A stretch of DNA of 24,642 nucleotides from an uncultured Lachnospiraceae bacterium (GTDB lineage: Bacteria; Bacillota; Clostridia; Lachnospirales; Lachnospiraceae): the NCBI GenBank assembly GCA_910589635.1, contig CAJUTD010000044.1, forward strand, positions 1,518-26,159, in the 5' to 3' direction. This document shows, piece by piece, positions 15,498 to 23,809 of this stretch. Both the position numbers and the translations under genes were made by a program. Within the stretch, counting starts at the first letter, position 1, and each line of letters opens with the position of its first letter. The notes under the pieces are model-generated. The model was not told the origin of the DNA and did no database searches. It saw only the letters and a list, made by a program, of their open reading frames with translations.

Positions 15498-16628
15498 TTA
15501 TCTATTCTCTCTCAGGCTGTAAACAAAAGCAAGCACCTCTGCCACTGCCTGATATAATTCCGGCGGAACCTCCTGCCCAACGTCCACATTGGCATAAAGC
15601 ATCCTCGCCAGAGGCTTATTTTCTACAATCTCAACGTTGTTTTCTTTGGCAACCTCTTTAATTTTCTGGGCAAGGAAATCCTCTCCCTTCGCCAGAACCA
15701 CCGGCGCCGAATGCTGCTGGGCGTCATACTTAATTGCCACTGCGTAGTGAGTCGGATTGGTGATGACTACGTCTGCGCTGGGAAGACTCTGCATCATACG
15801 CCGCTGGGAAGCTTCCCGCATCTTAGAACGCTGCCGCCCTTTGATTTCCGGGTTTCCCTCTGTATTCTTAAACTCATCTTTCACTTCCTGTTTCGTCATC
15901 TTCATATCTTCCTTGAACTTGTGCTTCTGATAAACGAAATCGGCTATCCCGATGAAAATATAAATGAGGGAAATTTTTAGTCCGGTATCAATCACGATTG
16001 TTCCCACAAGCAAAACAACTTGTAAAAGTGGGATATCATATAATAAAAACAAATCATTTTGATGATCTTTGATAGACGTATAAGCTACATAAATAATGAG
16101 CGCTACTTTCACTATAGATTTCACCAGTTCAAACAGGGAATCCTTAGAAAATATTCGCTTAAACCCGCTGAGCGGATTAATCTTGCTGAACTTAGGCCTC
16201 ATAGGCTTTGTCGTTACTTTCCACTTTATCTGCAAAACATTGCTCAACAACGCCATAACGAACCCAACCGCCAAAAAAGGCGCCATTGTCGTCAAAATAG
16301 TAAGTAGAACATTTCCCAGCACTTTACCCGCCATAAAAACAGACAACCCACCGGCGCTCTCGTCAATAATATCAGGGATTTTATTATAAATCAGCTGGAA
16401 CATCCCTAAAAAACGCTCTCCTACAAAAGAAACGAATATTTTGAGAACGACAAACAATGCAATCAGGCTTATTGCGCTGCTGAGCTCCTGGCTCTTGGCA
16501 ACCTGGCCTTCTTTTCGGGCATCATCTAATTTCTTGGCTGTAGCAGGCTCTGTCTTCTCCCCACCGTCGCCGTCTTTCGCAAACCATTGCAGATTATATT
16601 CTAACAATAAATAGGGTTCTCTTTTCAC
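15498..16628 (-). CDS. flhB: Flagellar export gate and specificity switch protein FlhB
   Basis: The 376-aa protein is the autocleaving switch that changes export from rod/hook to filament substrates. The N-terminus has the conserved GGEKTEPATAKKLDDARKEG, four membrane helices lie between about 50 and 235, and the cytosolic domain carries the NPTH autocleavage site at residues 291-294. The frame opens at a TTG at 16646 inside fliR, but that codon has no ribosome binding site. The GTG at 16628 lies 10 nt after AAGGA and gives the shorter normal N-terminus (MKREPYLLLEYNLQWFAKDG), so it is chosen. It starts 1 nt after the fliR stop. Confidence 0.94.
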   Translation of the reverse strand: MKREPYLLLEYNLQWFAKDGDGGEKTEPATAKKLDDARKEGQVAKSQELSSAISLIALFVVLKIFVSFVGERFLGMFQLIYNKIPDIIDESAGGLSVFMAGKVLGNVLLTILTTMAPFLAVGFVMALLSNVLQIKWKVTTKPMRPKFSKINPLSGFKRIFSKDSLFELVKSIVKVALIIYVAYTSIKDHQNDLFLLYDIPLLQVVLLVGTIVIDTGLKISLIYIFIGIADFVYQKHKFKEDMKMTKQEVKDEFKNTEGNPEIKGRQRSKMREASQRRMMQSLPSADVVITNPTHYAVAIKYDAQQHSAPVVLAKGEDFLAQKIKEVAKENNVEIVENKPLARMLYANVDVGQEVPPELYQAVAEVLAFVYSLRENR

Positions 16629-16629
16629 A

Positions 16630-17412
16630 TTAATACATTCCTTCAATCATGGAAACAATCATCCGTTTCATTTCAGTAAATATAAAATCGGAAATATTGG
16701 GAATCAATACAACTGTAAGGAACATGATTCCCAGCCCAAGCAGAATTTTAATCTGCATTCCCACAGCAAACATATTCATCTGTGACGCTACTTTTGCCAT
16801 TATACCCAAGATACAACTCAAAATCATGCTGCATGCAAAAATAGGAAGGGCTATGCGGAATCCAATCGCCATCATGTCTGTCATATACATAACCATGGAA
16901 CCCATCAGGTGCTCCCAATCAAACACAGCGCCATTGACAGGAATTATCTGGTATGTATCTACCAGGGCACGCAAGATATAATGGTGCATATTGGTAACAA
17001 TCAGAAGCATCATGATAAAATAATTATACATTGTGCCGGTAAGGCCTGATTGTGCTTTCGTTGTCGGATCGTACATGTTCGCCATAGCAAGCCCAATTTC
17101 CATATCAATAACTTTACCAGAAAACACAATAATGGAATTACAAATATTTGCCGCATAACCAATGAGCAACCCTGTAATTCCTTCTTTGAGAACGATGATG
17201 GCAAACCCAATTACTCCGGAATATTCCAAAACTTCCTTTGGCTGTATCGTCTGAAATAAAACAATCGCCAGAAGCGCCGAAAACCCAATCTTAACCCGAT
17301 TAGGGGTATTGTTCATCCCAAAAAACGGAGCAATGTATACAAACGTTGCAACCCTTACCAGTATCATCAGAAAATATTCAAATGTATATAATGAAAACCC
17401 ATAGTTTATCAT
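16630..17412 (-). CDS. fliR: Flagellar export gate protein FliR
   Basis: The 260-aa integral membrane protein has about six hydrophobic helices and forms the FliP-FliQ-FliR core of the export gate. Family features include the early APFFGM segment (residues 28-33), GFSALLAIVLF, the KEGITGLLIGYAANI region and an amphipathic C-terminal end. It follows fliQ by 11 nt with a TGAGGCAG ribosome binding site. It is a separate protein, not the FliR-FlhB fusion found in some clostridia such as Clostridium acetobutylicum relatives. Confidence 0.95.
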   Translation of the reverse strand: MINYGFSLYTFEYFLMILVRVATFVYIAPFFGMNNTPNRVKIGFSALLAIVLFQTIQPKEVLEYSGVIGFAIIVLKEGITGLLIGYAANICNSIIVFSGKVIDMEIGLAMANMYDPTTKAQSGLTGTMYNYFIMMLLIVTNMHHYILRALVDTYQIIPVNGAVFDWEHLMGSMVMYMTDMMAIGFRIALPIFACSMILSCILGIMAKVASQMNMFAVGMQIKILLGLGIMFLTVVLIPNISDFIFTEMKRMIVSMIEGMY

Positions 17413-17423
17413 ACTGCCTCAAC

Positions 17424-17696
17424 CTAACGCAGATACAGTCCAAAGTCACTCCACAGCTCTATCATAAAGTTTGAGAGCTGCTCCATCATCCAGCCTCCTA
17501 TGAGCATAAGGCCCAGGAACACAGCAATAATTTTAGGCACAAAGGTCAGCGTCTGTTCCTGAATGGAGGTAACTGTCTGAAAAATACTGACAATAAGACC
17601 TATAATCAGAGAAATAAGCAACAATGGCGCCGACACCTTGATAATCAGAAATAACGCCTCTCTTGCAATATCTAAAACCTGGCCTTCTGTTATCAT
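17424..17696 (-). CDS. fliQ: Flagellar export gate protein FliQ
   Basis: The 90-aa product has two membrane helices (about 15-40 and 50-75), the normal size and form of FliQ. The N-terminal EGQVLDIAREALFLI and the central VSIFQTVTSIQEQTLTFVPK are highly typical of the family. It is preceded by GAGGTGA with the ATG at 17696, 22 nt after fliP. With FliP and FliR it builds the pore complex of the export gate. Confidence 0.97.
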   Translation of the reverse strand: MITEGQVLDIAREALFLIIKVSAPLLLISLIIGLIVSIFQTVTSIQEQTLTFVPKIIAVFLGLMLIGGWMMEQLSNFMIELWSDFGLYLR

Positions 17697-17718
17697 GCGT
17701 ATTCACCTCATTTTACCG

Positions 17719-18606
17719 TTAATAAAACGTTTTTACTAGATTTCCAATTACAAGATCCCAGCCATCCGCAAGCACAAACAATAATATCTTGAACGGCATG
17801 GAAATCGTCGTCGGCGGCAACATCATCATACCCATCGACATAAGCACCGATGCTACTACCATATCAATCACAATAAAAGGAATATAAATCAAAAAGCCTA
17901 TGATGAAAGCTGTCCGTAGCTCACTGACAATAAAACTCGGTATAATTACATTCATGGGAATAGGGTCCAGTGTTTCCGGCTCACTCAAATCCATACCTGT
18001 CATGTCAATCTCCGCAATGTCACAGAACAACGCTAAATCCTTGCGCTGCATTTCCTTAAACATAAATCTGCGGAACGGCTTCTCAGCCTCCTTCAATGCT
18101 TCTTCCTGCGTAATCTCACCGGCATCAAACGGCTTAAGCACATTCTCATTCACCTCAGAAAACACCGGATTCATGATAAACAATGTCAAAAACAGCGCCA
18201 ACCCCACTAAAATTTGATTGGGAGGGGCTGTCTGCGTCCCGACTGCCGTACGCACAAAATGCAGTACCACAATAATCCTCGTAAAGGACGTAAGCATTAT
18301 CAGAAGAGACGGTGCGAGCGAGATTACTGTCAATATGATGAGAATTCTCAGATTCCCTGACAAATTCCCCTCCTCGTTGTTCCACATAACAGAAATGCCA
18401 TTGGTGTTATCTCCCCTGGCATCTGCCCTCTGCGTATTAGGCGGGTCAACTGTCCTCGCATCCTCTAACGCTTGATCCCGCAACTCTCCCGCCGGGGTCG
18501 TTGCAAAGGCACTTTGTCCAAAAAACAGAAACAGCGCCATTAACAATGTAACTGTACCAAAGGCTAAGGAAGTCCCACAATATATTTTCTTTATTCTTTT
18601 CATCAT
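17719..18606 (-). CDS. fliP: Flagellar export gate protein FliP
   Basis: The 295-aa product is the main pore-forming subunit of the export gate. It starts with a signal peptide (residues 1 to about 35, ending SAFA), a hydrophilic periplasmic segment (about 36-75), then helices containing the conserved TSFTRIIVVLHFVRTAVGTQ and PPNQILVGLALFLTLFIMNP. A second conserved part includes SEPETLDPIPMNVIIPSFIV, SELRTAFIIGFLIYIPF and the C-terminal VIDMVVASVLMSMGMMMLPP. The hydrophilic stretch between signal peptide and first core helix is moderately longer than in enteric FliP. The start has tandem ATG codons at 18606 and 18603 after GTAGGCAG; it lies 7 nt from fliO. Confidence 0.96.
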   Translation of the reverse strand: MMKRIKKIYCGTSLAFGTVTLLMALFLFFGQSAFATTPAGELRDQALEDARTVDPPNTQRADARGDNTNGISVMWNNEEGNLSGNLRILIILTVISLAPSLLIMLTSFTRIIVVLHFVRTAVGTQTAPPNQILVGLALFLTLFIMNPVFSEVNENVLKPFDAGEITQEEALKEAEKPFRRFMFKEMQRKDLALFCDIAEIDMTGMDLSEPETLDPIPMNVIIPSFIVSELRTAFIIGFLIYIPFIVIDMVVASVLMSMGMMMLPPTTISMPFKILLFVLADGWDLVIGNLVKTFY

Positions 18607-18613
18607 GTTCTGC

Positions 18614-18991
18614 CTACTTCCTTGGAATTTTATCTTTCAACTTTGTAAAAATTTGCTGAAAGTTTTCATTCACCTTAACTCCCCGCTCCTCCTGTGAGGG
18701 CATCCAAAGCAAATCTTCCTCAGTAAGTTCCGTGAGAATATTTACTACATCTTTGCAAACTGAAATAACCAGATACTTTTTTCCCACCTGGATAATCTGA
18801 ATAAATTTGTTGTTACTGACACGAAAAGTCTCAACAACCTGAATATTCTTATTCTGCATCATCCCCTGCTGATACTGGCCAATCCATCTAGTAGTTACAT
18901 ATGTGATTGCCAGTACAAACAGAAAAATCAACAATACGCCAATGAGCTGAAAAAAACTATCCCAATTTGAGAAAACTCCCAATAAAATCAT
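18614..18991 (-). CDS. fliO: Flagellar biosynthesis protein FliO (FliZ-type)
   Basis: The 125-aa protein has one membrane helix (about residues 13-34) and a cytosolic beta-rich domain (VVETFRVSNNKFIQIIQVGK, then KYLVISVCKDVVNILTEL), the plan of the FliO/FliZ family that assists FliP complex assembly. Sequence conservation in this family is low, so the call rests on the fold pattern and the position directly before fliP. The frame opens at a TTG (19000) overlapping cheY, but the ATG at 18991, 1 nt after the cheY stop, is the more natural start. Neither has a strong ribosome binding site, so re-initiation after cheY is likely. Confidence 0.85.
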   Translation of the reverse strand: MILLGVFSNWDSFFQLIGVLLIFLFVLAITYVTTRWIGQYQQGMMQNKNIQVVETFRVSNNKFIQIIQVGKKYLVISVCKDVVNILTELTEEDLLWMPSQEERGVKVNENFQQIFTKLKDKIPRK

Positions 18992-18992
18992 A

Positions 18993-19355
18993 TTATCCAA
19001 CTACTTTTTTCACGGCTTCCAACACACGCTCTGCCTGGAATGGCTTAACGATGAAGTCCTTTGCTCCTGACTGGATAGCCTCAATAACCATTGCCTGCTG
19101 TCCCATTGCTGAACACATAATAATGCAAGCAGATGGATCTGTAGATTTAATCTGCTTCAATGCCTGAATTCCATCCATCTCCGGCATGGTAATATCCATC
19201 AACACAAGATCCGGCTTGGTCTCATTATATTTCTCCACAGCCTTCAAACCATTTTCTGCTTCACCGGCAATGTTATAGCCATTCTTTGTCAAAATGTCCT
19301 TAATCATCATTCTCATAAACGCTGCATCATCACAAATTAAAATATTCTTTGCCAT
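18993..19355 (-). CDS. cheY: Chemotaxis response regulator CheY
   Basis: This 120-aa single-domain receiver is phosphorylated by CheA and then binds the flagellar switch (FliM/FliY) to set rotation direction. The acidic pocket is D9/D10, the phosphoacceptor is D54 (VLMDITMPEMDG), with switch residue S82 and K104 (VKPFQ). It has no output domain. Its position between fliY and fliO is the same as in Bacillus subtilis. The ATG at 19355 follows AAGGAGAAG, 29 nt after fliY. Confidence 0.96.
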   Translation of the reverse strand: MAKNILICDDAAFMRMMIKDILTKNGYNIAGEAENGLKAVEKYNETKPDLVLMDITMPEMDGIQALKQIKSTDPSACIIMCSAMGQQAMVIEAIQSGAKDFIVKPFQAERVLEAVKKVVG

Positions 19356-19384
19356 ATCTTCTTCTCCTTGATATCACTTTTATT

Positions 19385-20512
19385 TTAGTTGTTTATTATT
19401 TCAGTAATACGCACGCCGAAGCTTTCTTCAAGAACTACTACTTCGCCTTTGGCAACGTATTTACCGTTTACTAACACATCAATTGGCTCACCGGCAATCT
19501 TGTTCAATTCTATGATTGTACCAGGAGCAAATTCCAAAATATCCTGGATTGACTTGCTGGTTCTTCCTAATTCCACCGTTACGTCCAGCGGAACATCCAT
19601 GATAAGTCCAATATTCTCCTGCTGCGTAATCGGATTGAAATCCCCTGCAAATGCCTGGAATTGTACCGGTTGTGCATTCACTGGCTGCTGTGCATACATT
19701 GGCATACCCATCATTGGCATCTGCTGTTGCATCTGTGGCATTGGTTGTTGCATCTGCGGCATTGGTTGCTGCATTTGCGGCTGTGGCGCCGGCTGCGACT
19801 CTTGCTGTGATGATGCGGCTGCCACGGCGGAACTATCCGCCTCCATGGTCTCCGTCACTCCTGTGCACATCTCTTTTGCAAAAGAAGGCGGATATAACTG
19901 CATAATCGTGCTTTTTACCAAATCTCCAATTTCCATCAGGAAAGAAATCTTTACAAACCGCCCTCCCAGGAATTCATCAATTTCTGTTCCGTCTACCGTA
20001 TCTTTTAAATCTACAAGATCTGCTGTAGGCGGGCTGATATCAATCATTTTATTCAACATAGACGATAGGGACGTAGCGGAACTTCCCATCATCTGGTTCA
20101 TGGCTTCACAAATCGCGCTCAGATGCAGCTCACCGAGCTCAACCTCTGTGTTTGTGCCATCTCCACCCATCATCAAATCCGTGATGATTTTGACATCCTG
20201 CTCACGCAATACCAAAAGATTGCTACCATCCAACCCTGTGGTATAGGCGATTCTGATAAACACGCAAGGTCTTTCGTATTCATCAACAATGTCATCCCAA
20301 GTGGCAAAAGTTACTACCGGTGTGGAAATCTCCACTTTCCTGTTTACTAGAGAGAATAATGTTGTAGCTGCTGTTCCCATACTGATATTGGAAATTTCCC
20401 CTATCGCATCAATCTCATCCGGTGTCAGTATTTCGTTGCTTTCCTCACCCGCTGCTCCGGCATCATCACTCAACAGAGCGCTAATTTCTTCCTGTGACAG
20501 AACTCCATCCAT
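19385..20512 (-). CDS. fliY: Flagellar switch protein and CheY-P phosphatase FliY
   Basis: The 375-aa switch component replaces FliN in Gram-positives. The N-terminus has a FliM-like CheY-P-binding peptide (LSQEEISALLS, 5-15). The CheC-like domain (about 30-220) keeps both phosphatase motifs: D35-E39-N42 and S132-E136-N139 with P161. A low-complexity linker (about 225-295) rich in Q, P, M and A contains a 7-residue tandem repeat. The FliN/SpoA domain closes the protein (about 300-375, NIGLIMDVPLDVTVELGR and GEPIDVLVNGKYVAKGEVVV). The ATG lies 4 nt after fliM, with AGGAG inside the fliM end. Confidence 0.96.
   Translation of the reverse strand: MDGVLSQEEISALLSDDAGAAGEESNEILTPDEIDAIGEISNISMGTAATTLFSLVNRKVEISTPVVTFATWDDIVDEYERPCVFIRIAYTTGLDGSNLLVLREQDVKIITDLMMGGDGTNTEVELGELHLSAICEAMNQMMGSSATSLSSMLNKMIDISPPTADLVDLKDTVDGTEIDEFLGGRFVKISFLMEIGDLVKSTIMQLYPPSFAKEMCTGVTETMEADSSAVAAASSQQESQPAPQPQMQQPMPQMQQPMPQMQQQMPMMGMPMYAQQPVNAQPVQFQAFAGDFNPITQQENIGLIMDVPLDVTVELGRTSKSIQDILEFAPGTIIELNKIAGEPIDVLVNGKYVAKGEVVVLEESFGVRITEIINN
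19718..19780 (-). repeat. Three 21-bp tandem repeats in the fliY linker
   Basis: Three in-frame 21-bp units encode PQMQQPM, PQMQQPM and PQMQQQM (residues 245-265). Each unit keeps reading frame, so copy number can change without disrupting the gene. The third base differences between units show it is not a very recent duplication. It forms the flexible linker between the CheC-like and FliN domains. Confidence 0.85.
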
Positions 20513-20516
20513 AACT

Positions 20517-21497
20517 TCACTGCTCCTCTCTGATTACTGATGTAACTCTTACTGCATAACGATCTCCCGAAGCTCCAGGCAAAGCAGTAAATTTCTTGAT
20601 GTTCCCAACATATACATTCAGTTCTTCTTCTACTTTTGTGTCCAGGCGGATAATATCACCAACCTGAAGGTTTATGAAATCATTTACAGAAATGGTACTC
20701 TTGCCCAAAACTGCTTTTACCGGCATGGGTGCCTTGGAAATCAATGACTCAATGAGTTCTGTATATTCCTGATCCCCACGCTGTTGCATACTTGAAAACC
20801 AATACTTGGTATTCAATCTGTCCATGACGTCCTCTAACGTCATATATGGCAGACATATGTTCATTAGCCCTTCTACATCCCCAATTTTAATATTAATCGT
20901 AATAATTGCAATCATCTCACTGGGTGAGATAAACTGCGCAAACTGGGAATTCGTCTCAATCCTCTCCAGTCTGGGATGTATATCCGCCACATTCTTCCAC
21001 GGCTCTCTTAAGAGATTGATACAGGCATTCATGATACGCTCTATAATCAATAGCTCTATCTCTGAGAATTCGCGACTTCGATCTAACGGTTCTCCTAACC
21101 CTCCCAGCATACGGTCTACCATGGCATATCCCAAATTCGTTGCCAACTCTATAATAATACTACCCGGCATCGGATCAAAATTAACGACACTAAGGAGTAC
21201 CGGATTCGACAAAGCATTTGAAAATTCCGAATATGTAACTGCCTCTGAATTCATCACATCTACCTGAATATTCTTGCGCAGATATCCTGGAAGATTTGTG
21301 GACAACAGACGTCCATAATGCTCAAATATGATTTCCATCGTCCTAAGATGTTCTTTGGAAAACTTCGCAGGCCTTGCAAAATCATAATCCTTTACCTGCT
21401 TTTCTCCGTTTTCCTTAATCTCCTCCGCATCTAACTCTCCATTGTTCAATGCGTTTAGCAGACTGTCTATCTCATTTTGCGATAAGACCTCGCCCAT
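20517..21497 (-). CDS. fliM: Flagellar motor switch protein FliM
   Basis: The 326-aa C-ring protein receives CheY-P and couples to FliG. The N-terminal CheY-P-binding peptide is LSQNEIDSLLNAL (5-17). The CheC-like middle domain (about 45-230) includes the GGLGEP core (LGYAMVDRMLGGLGEPLDRS) but not the phosphatase residues, as expected. The SpoA-like C-terminal domain (about 250-326) has LGKSTISVNDFINLQVGDII. The ATG at 21497 has AGGTGGTGA upstream and is 31 nt after fliL; that gap includes a small 5-bp hairpin (21512-21524) just before the ribosome binding site. Confidence 0.97.
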   Translation of the reverse strand: MGEVLSQNEIDSLLNALNNGELDAEEIKENGEKQVKDYDFARPAKFSKEHLRTMEIIFEHYGRLLSTNLPGYLRKNIQVDVMNSEAVTYSEFSNALSNPVLLSVVNFDPMPGSIIIELATNLGYAMVDRMLGGLGEPLDRSREFSEIELLIIERIMNACINLLREPWKNVADIHPRLERIETNSQFAQFISPSEMIAIITINIKIGDVEGLMNICLPYMTLEDVMDRLNTKYWFSSMQQRGDQEYTELIESLISKAPMPVKAVLGKSTISVNDFINLQVGDIIRLDTKVEEELNVYVGNIKKFTALPGASGDRYAVRVTSVIREEQ

Positions 21498-21528
21498 TCT
21501 TTTTCACCACCTGACATTTTGTCAAACT

Positions 21529-22056
21529 TTAGTTGCTGCTCTCTTCATATGTATAAGTTGGAAATGCCACACTTACGATAAAATCGGAATCAAACAGCTT
21601 GCGCAGGCTTACCAGCACCTCATCCTGTAACTCTTTCTGTCCATTTCTCATATCATCTATCGTATAATCAGATACGATTTTGATAATCTCATTCTTGATG
21701 ATATCCTCATTTGCAGTAATCGACTCAAGCCCTTTCTTGTAGCCCTTGTTCTTCTTATCCACTGCCAGCGATATAGAAATTTTAGCATAGCTCTTCTTAT
21801 CATTTTCACTCTTTAAATTGATAGTCAAGCTATCGCCATTCGCAATCTTCACTGTCTCCAACTGATCGATTGGAATATCAATGGCTGATTTCTCTTTACC
21901 GCCCTCCAGTTCAAGATCAATAGCTGAACACACCTTCGTAACCAGCTCATTGGCCTTCTTGGTCTGCGGTACAACTGAAATCATAAGGATTGCAGTCAAA
22001 ATCAAGTTCGCAACTACCAGCGCCAGAATTAGGACACTCATTAAATTCTTTTTCAT
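21529..22056 (-). CDS. fliL: Flagellar basal body-associated protein FliL
   Basis: This 175-aa single-pass membrane protein has one N-terminal helix (about residues 7-27) and an extracytoplasmic domain (about 60-175), typical of FliL, which surrounds and supports the stator. The C-terminal half with IIKNEIIKIVSDYTIDDMRN and the LRKLFDSDFIVSVAFPTYT ending is characteristic. It follows motB by 14 nt, with AGAAAGGA as ribosome binding site. The gene neighbours (motA-motB before, fliM after) fit a stator-linked role. Confidence 0.92.
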   Translation of the reverse strand: MKKNLMSVLILALVVANLILTAILMISVVPQTKKANELVTKVCSAIDLELEGGKEKSAIDIPIDQLETVKIANGDSLTINLKSENDKKSYAKISISLAVDKKNKGYKKGLESITANEDIIKNEIIKIVSDYTIDDMRNGQKELQDEVLVSLRKLFDSDFIVSVAFPTYTYEESSN

Positions 22057-22070
22057 GATGTTTTTCCTTT

Positions 22071-22904
22071 CTAATTAGAGTTATACGAATTGTATATCTT
22101 AATCTCCACCCGTCGGTTCCTTGCGCGCCCTTCTGGTGTGGAGTTGTCTGCTACCGGATTATATTCTCCGCAGCCCGCGGCATAAATCTTCCCGGCTTCT
22201 AACGCTGTGTGTTCCAGGACATAATCCTTCACTGCAAAAGCACGGTAAGCAGATAGCACATCATTGTTCTCATACTTTGCATTACTTATGGGAACATTAT
22301 CGGTATGCCCTTCAATTTCAATCTGATTGCTATTATAATTTGCTAATATCATTGACAGCTTGTCAACAAGCGGAAGCGCATCCTCACGAATCTGTGACTG
22401 GGCTGAATCAAAGAGCAGGGCGCCACTCAGCGTAATTCTCACGAACTGAGCATTCACGTCTACCTCTGCCTGATTGTCAATCTGCCGTTTTGCCAACATT
22501 TCTTCAATCTGCTCTGCCATTTCCTCAGATTCCTTCAATCCTGCTGCTTCATATTCTTCTTTGAGTTCTTCCTCTGCAGTCGGTTCCGTTTCCTTATCCT
22601 TAGGCTCCGTCTCCTCTGCGTCTGAAGAATTCGTCTCTTCCTTGAAATAATCATCCAGCATTTCCAACTGACTGATGCCAGTGGCAATCATCATCCCCTC
22701 TCCAACGGAAGCCCCGCCGGAAGTTAAAATACTAAAACTGCTTTTCTGCATGGAATTGATTAGCTGTTCCCACTTTTCCGCATCAACCGTAGACATGGCA
22801 AACAGTAATACGAAGAAGCACAGCAAAAGATTCATCAAGTCCGCAAATGTATTCAGCCATGACGCTTCTCCTCCGCCAGACTCTTCTACCTTTCTCTTTG
22901 CCAC
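22071..22904 (-). CDS. motB: Flagellar stator protein MotB
   Basis: The 277-aa stator subunit anchors to peptidoglycan and carries the ion-binding Asp. The single membrane helix (about 19-38) includes D22 in TFADLMNLLLCFF, the essential ion-binding residue. An acidic Glu-rich linker (about 88-135) precedes the OmpA-like peptidoglycan-binding domain (about 145-275) with EGHTDNVPIS (198-207) and RNRRVEI. The start is GTG at 22904, overlapping the motA stop by one base (TAGTG), with GGAGGTG in the motA end. Whether the stator uses H+ or Na+ is not decided here. The acidic linker is longer than in many MotB proteins. Confidence 0.95.
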   Translation of the reverse strand: MAKRKVEESGGGEASWLNTFADLMNLLLCFFVLLFAMSTVDAEKWEQLINSMQKSSFSILTSGGASVGEGMMIATGISQLEMLDDYFKEETNSSDAEETEPKDKETEPTAEEELKEEYEAAGLKESEEMAEQIEEMLAKRQIDNQAEVDVNAQFVRITLSGALLFDSAQSQIREDALPLVDKLSMILANYNSNQIEIEGHTDNVPISNAKYENNDVLSAYRAFAVKDYVLEHTALEAGKIYAAGCGEYNPVADNSTPEGRARNRRVEIKIYNSYNSN

Positions 22905-23698
22905 TATTCTTCACCTCCGCCCTGCTCCAGCATATTCTCACGCATTTTCGGTGACAGGAAGGATTTCAATTTTTCTTCTATGACACGGGGATTTTCTCCT
23001 GCCTGAATTGACAAAAGGCCTTCCACCGTAACTTCTTTAATCATAATCTCTGTATCGTTATTTACTTTCAGCTTTGCTGACGTCGGTGTACAAAGCCAGT
23101 TGGCAATGATGGAACCATACAACGTCGTAATCAGGGCAATCGCCATACTAGGTCCGACTGTAGAGGGGTCATCCATCAATTTAAGCATGTTAATCAGACC
23201 AATCAGGGTACCAATCATACCCCAGGCAGGTCCTAAAGCTGCCCATTTATCCCAAAAGCCAATATTTGTCTTATGCCGGGCTTCCACACACATCAAATCT
23301 GCTTCCATAATGCCCCTTACAAGCTCAGGATCCGTACCATCGACTACCAGCATAACGCCCTTTTTCAAGAATTCATCTTCTATACCGTTTGCTGCTTCCT
23401 CCAAAGCAAGAAGTCCTTCCTTTCTCGCTATATTGGATAAATCAATAATGTGCTTGATTACCTCACCTACATCTGCCTTTGGCGTCTTAAACACCAAAGT
23501 AAAGCTCTTTAGTCCATTTATGAAGTCTGCCATTGTATGTGATGCCAGCACACCTGCCAGAGAACCACCGATTGTGATAAATACAGAGTTCAAATCAAAG
23601 AAATTCCCCAACGCTGCCGGTCCCTGGTCTCCACTGATAATACCCAGCACCATCAGACCAACACCAAGTATAATTCCCAATAATGACGCTATATCCAA
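22904..23698 (-). CDS. motA: Flagellar stator protein MotA
   Basis: The 264-aa protein has four membrane helices and forms the ion channel and torque generator with MotB. Conserved cytoplasmic charges are in NIARKEGLLALE (R92, E94), and the two prolines are in LGPAWGMIGTLIGLI (P157) and VGPSMA (P183). Start choice: the frame begins at a GTG (23707), only 3 nt after AAAGGG. A TTG at 23698 lies 5 nt after AGGTGG, the ribosome binding site type used throughout this operon, and gives the family-like start MDIASLLGIILG, so it is preferred. An in-frame TGA lies just upstream of the GTG. The gene follows an unusual structured 102-nt spacer after flbD. Confidence 0.93.
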   Translation of the reverse strand: MDIASLLGIILGVGLMVLGIISGDQGPAALGNFFDLNSVFITIGGSLAGVLASHTMADFINGLKSFTLVFKTPKADVGEVIKHIIDLSNIARKEGLLALEEAANGIEDEFLKKGVMLVVDGTDPELVRGIMEADLMCVEARHKTNIGFWDKWAALGPAWGMIGTLIGLINMLKLMDDPSTVGPSMAIALITTLYGSIIANWLCTPTSAKLKVNNDTEIMIKEVTVEGLLSIQAGENPRVIEEKLKSFLSPKMRENMLEQGGGEE

Positions 23699-23707
23699 TT
23701 CTTCCAC

Positions 23708-23809
23708 CTGCCCTTTTCATCCATGAAATGTATTCTGTCCTTAAAATGTATCTCTCCGATACAAGCCCTCAGGTCTCCTCCCACTTCGTGGGTCCCTCCT
23801 CAGGGCAAG
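23708..23809 (-). promoter_or_regulatory. Structured flbD-motA spacer with three hairpins and GGA motifs
   Basis: This 102-nt spacer begins 1 nt after the flbD stop and ends at the motA start region. In the sense RNA it folds into: hairpin 1 (23806-23765), GCCCT/AGGGC and AGG/CCT stems, a purine-only internal loop, and a CCCAC/GTGGG top with a GAA loop; hairpin 2 (23763-23747), TGTATC/GATACA with loop GGAGA; hairpin 3 (23728-23715), TTTCA/TGAAA with loop TGGA, about 15 nt before the motA start. Seven GGA motifs occur, two in hairpin loops. GGA in a loop near a ribosome binding site is the CsrA-site pattern. No U-tract or promoter is evident. Confidence 0.55.

Noticed and set aside
14789..15661. 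Long + strand open frame (290 aa) opposite flhA/flhB
   Set aside because: Lies antisense to the strongly conserved flhA and flhB coding sequence, is Ser/Thr/Ile-rich low-information translation, and has no credible homology pattern or ribosome binding site.
19389..20246. + strand open frame (285 aa) opposite fliY with Cys/Gly/Ile repeats
   Set aside because: The CICGIGC-type repeat is the antisense reading of the PQMQQPM repeats of FliY.
22296..22304. ACCGATAAT on the minus strand inside motB, similar to a SigD -10 element
   Set aside because: It encodes part of the conserved EGHTDNVPIS motif and no TAAA-type -35 lies at the right distance.
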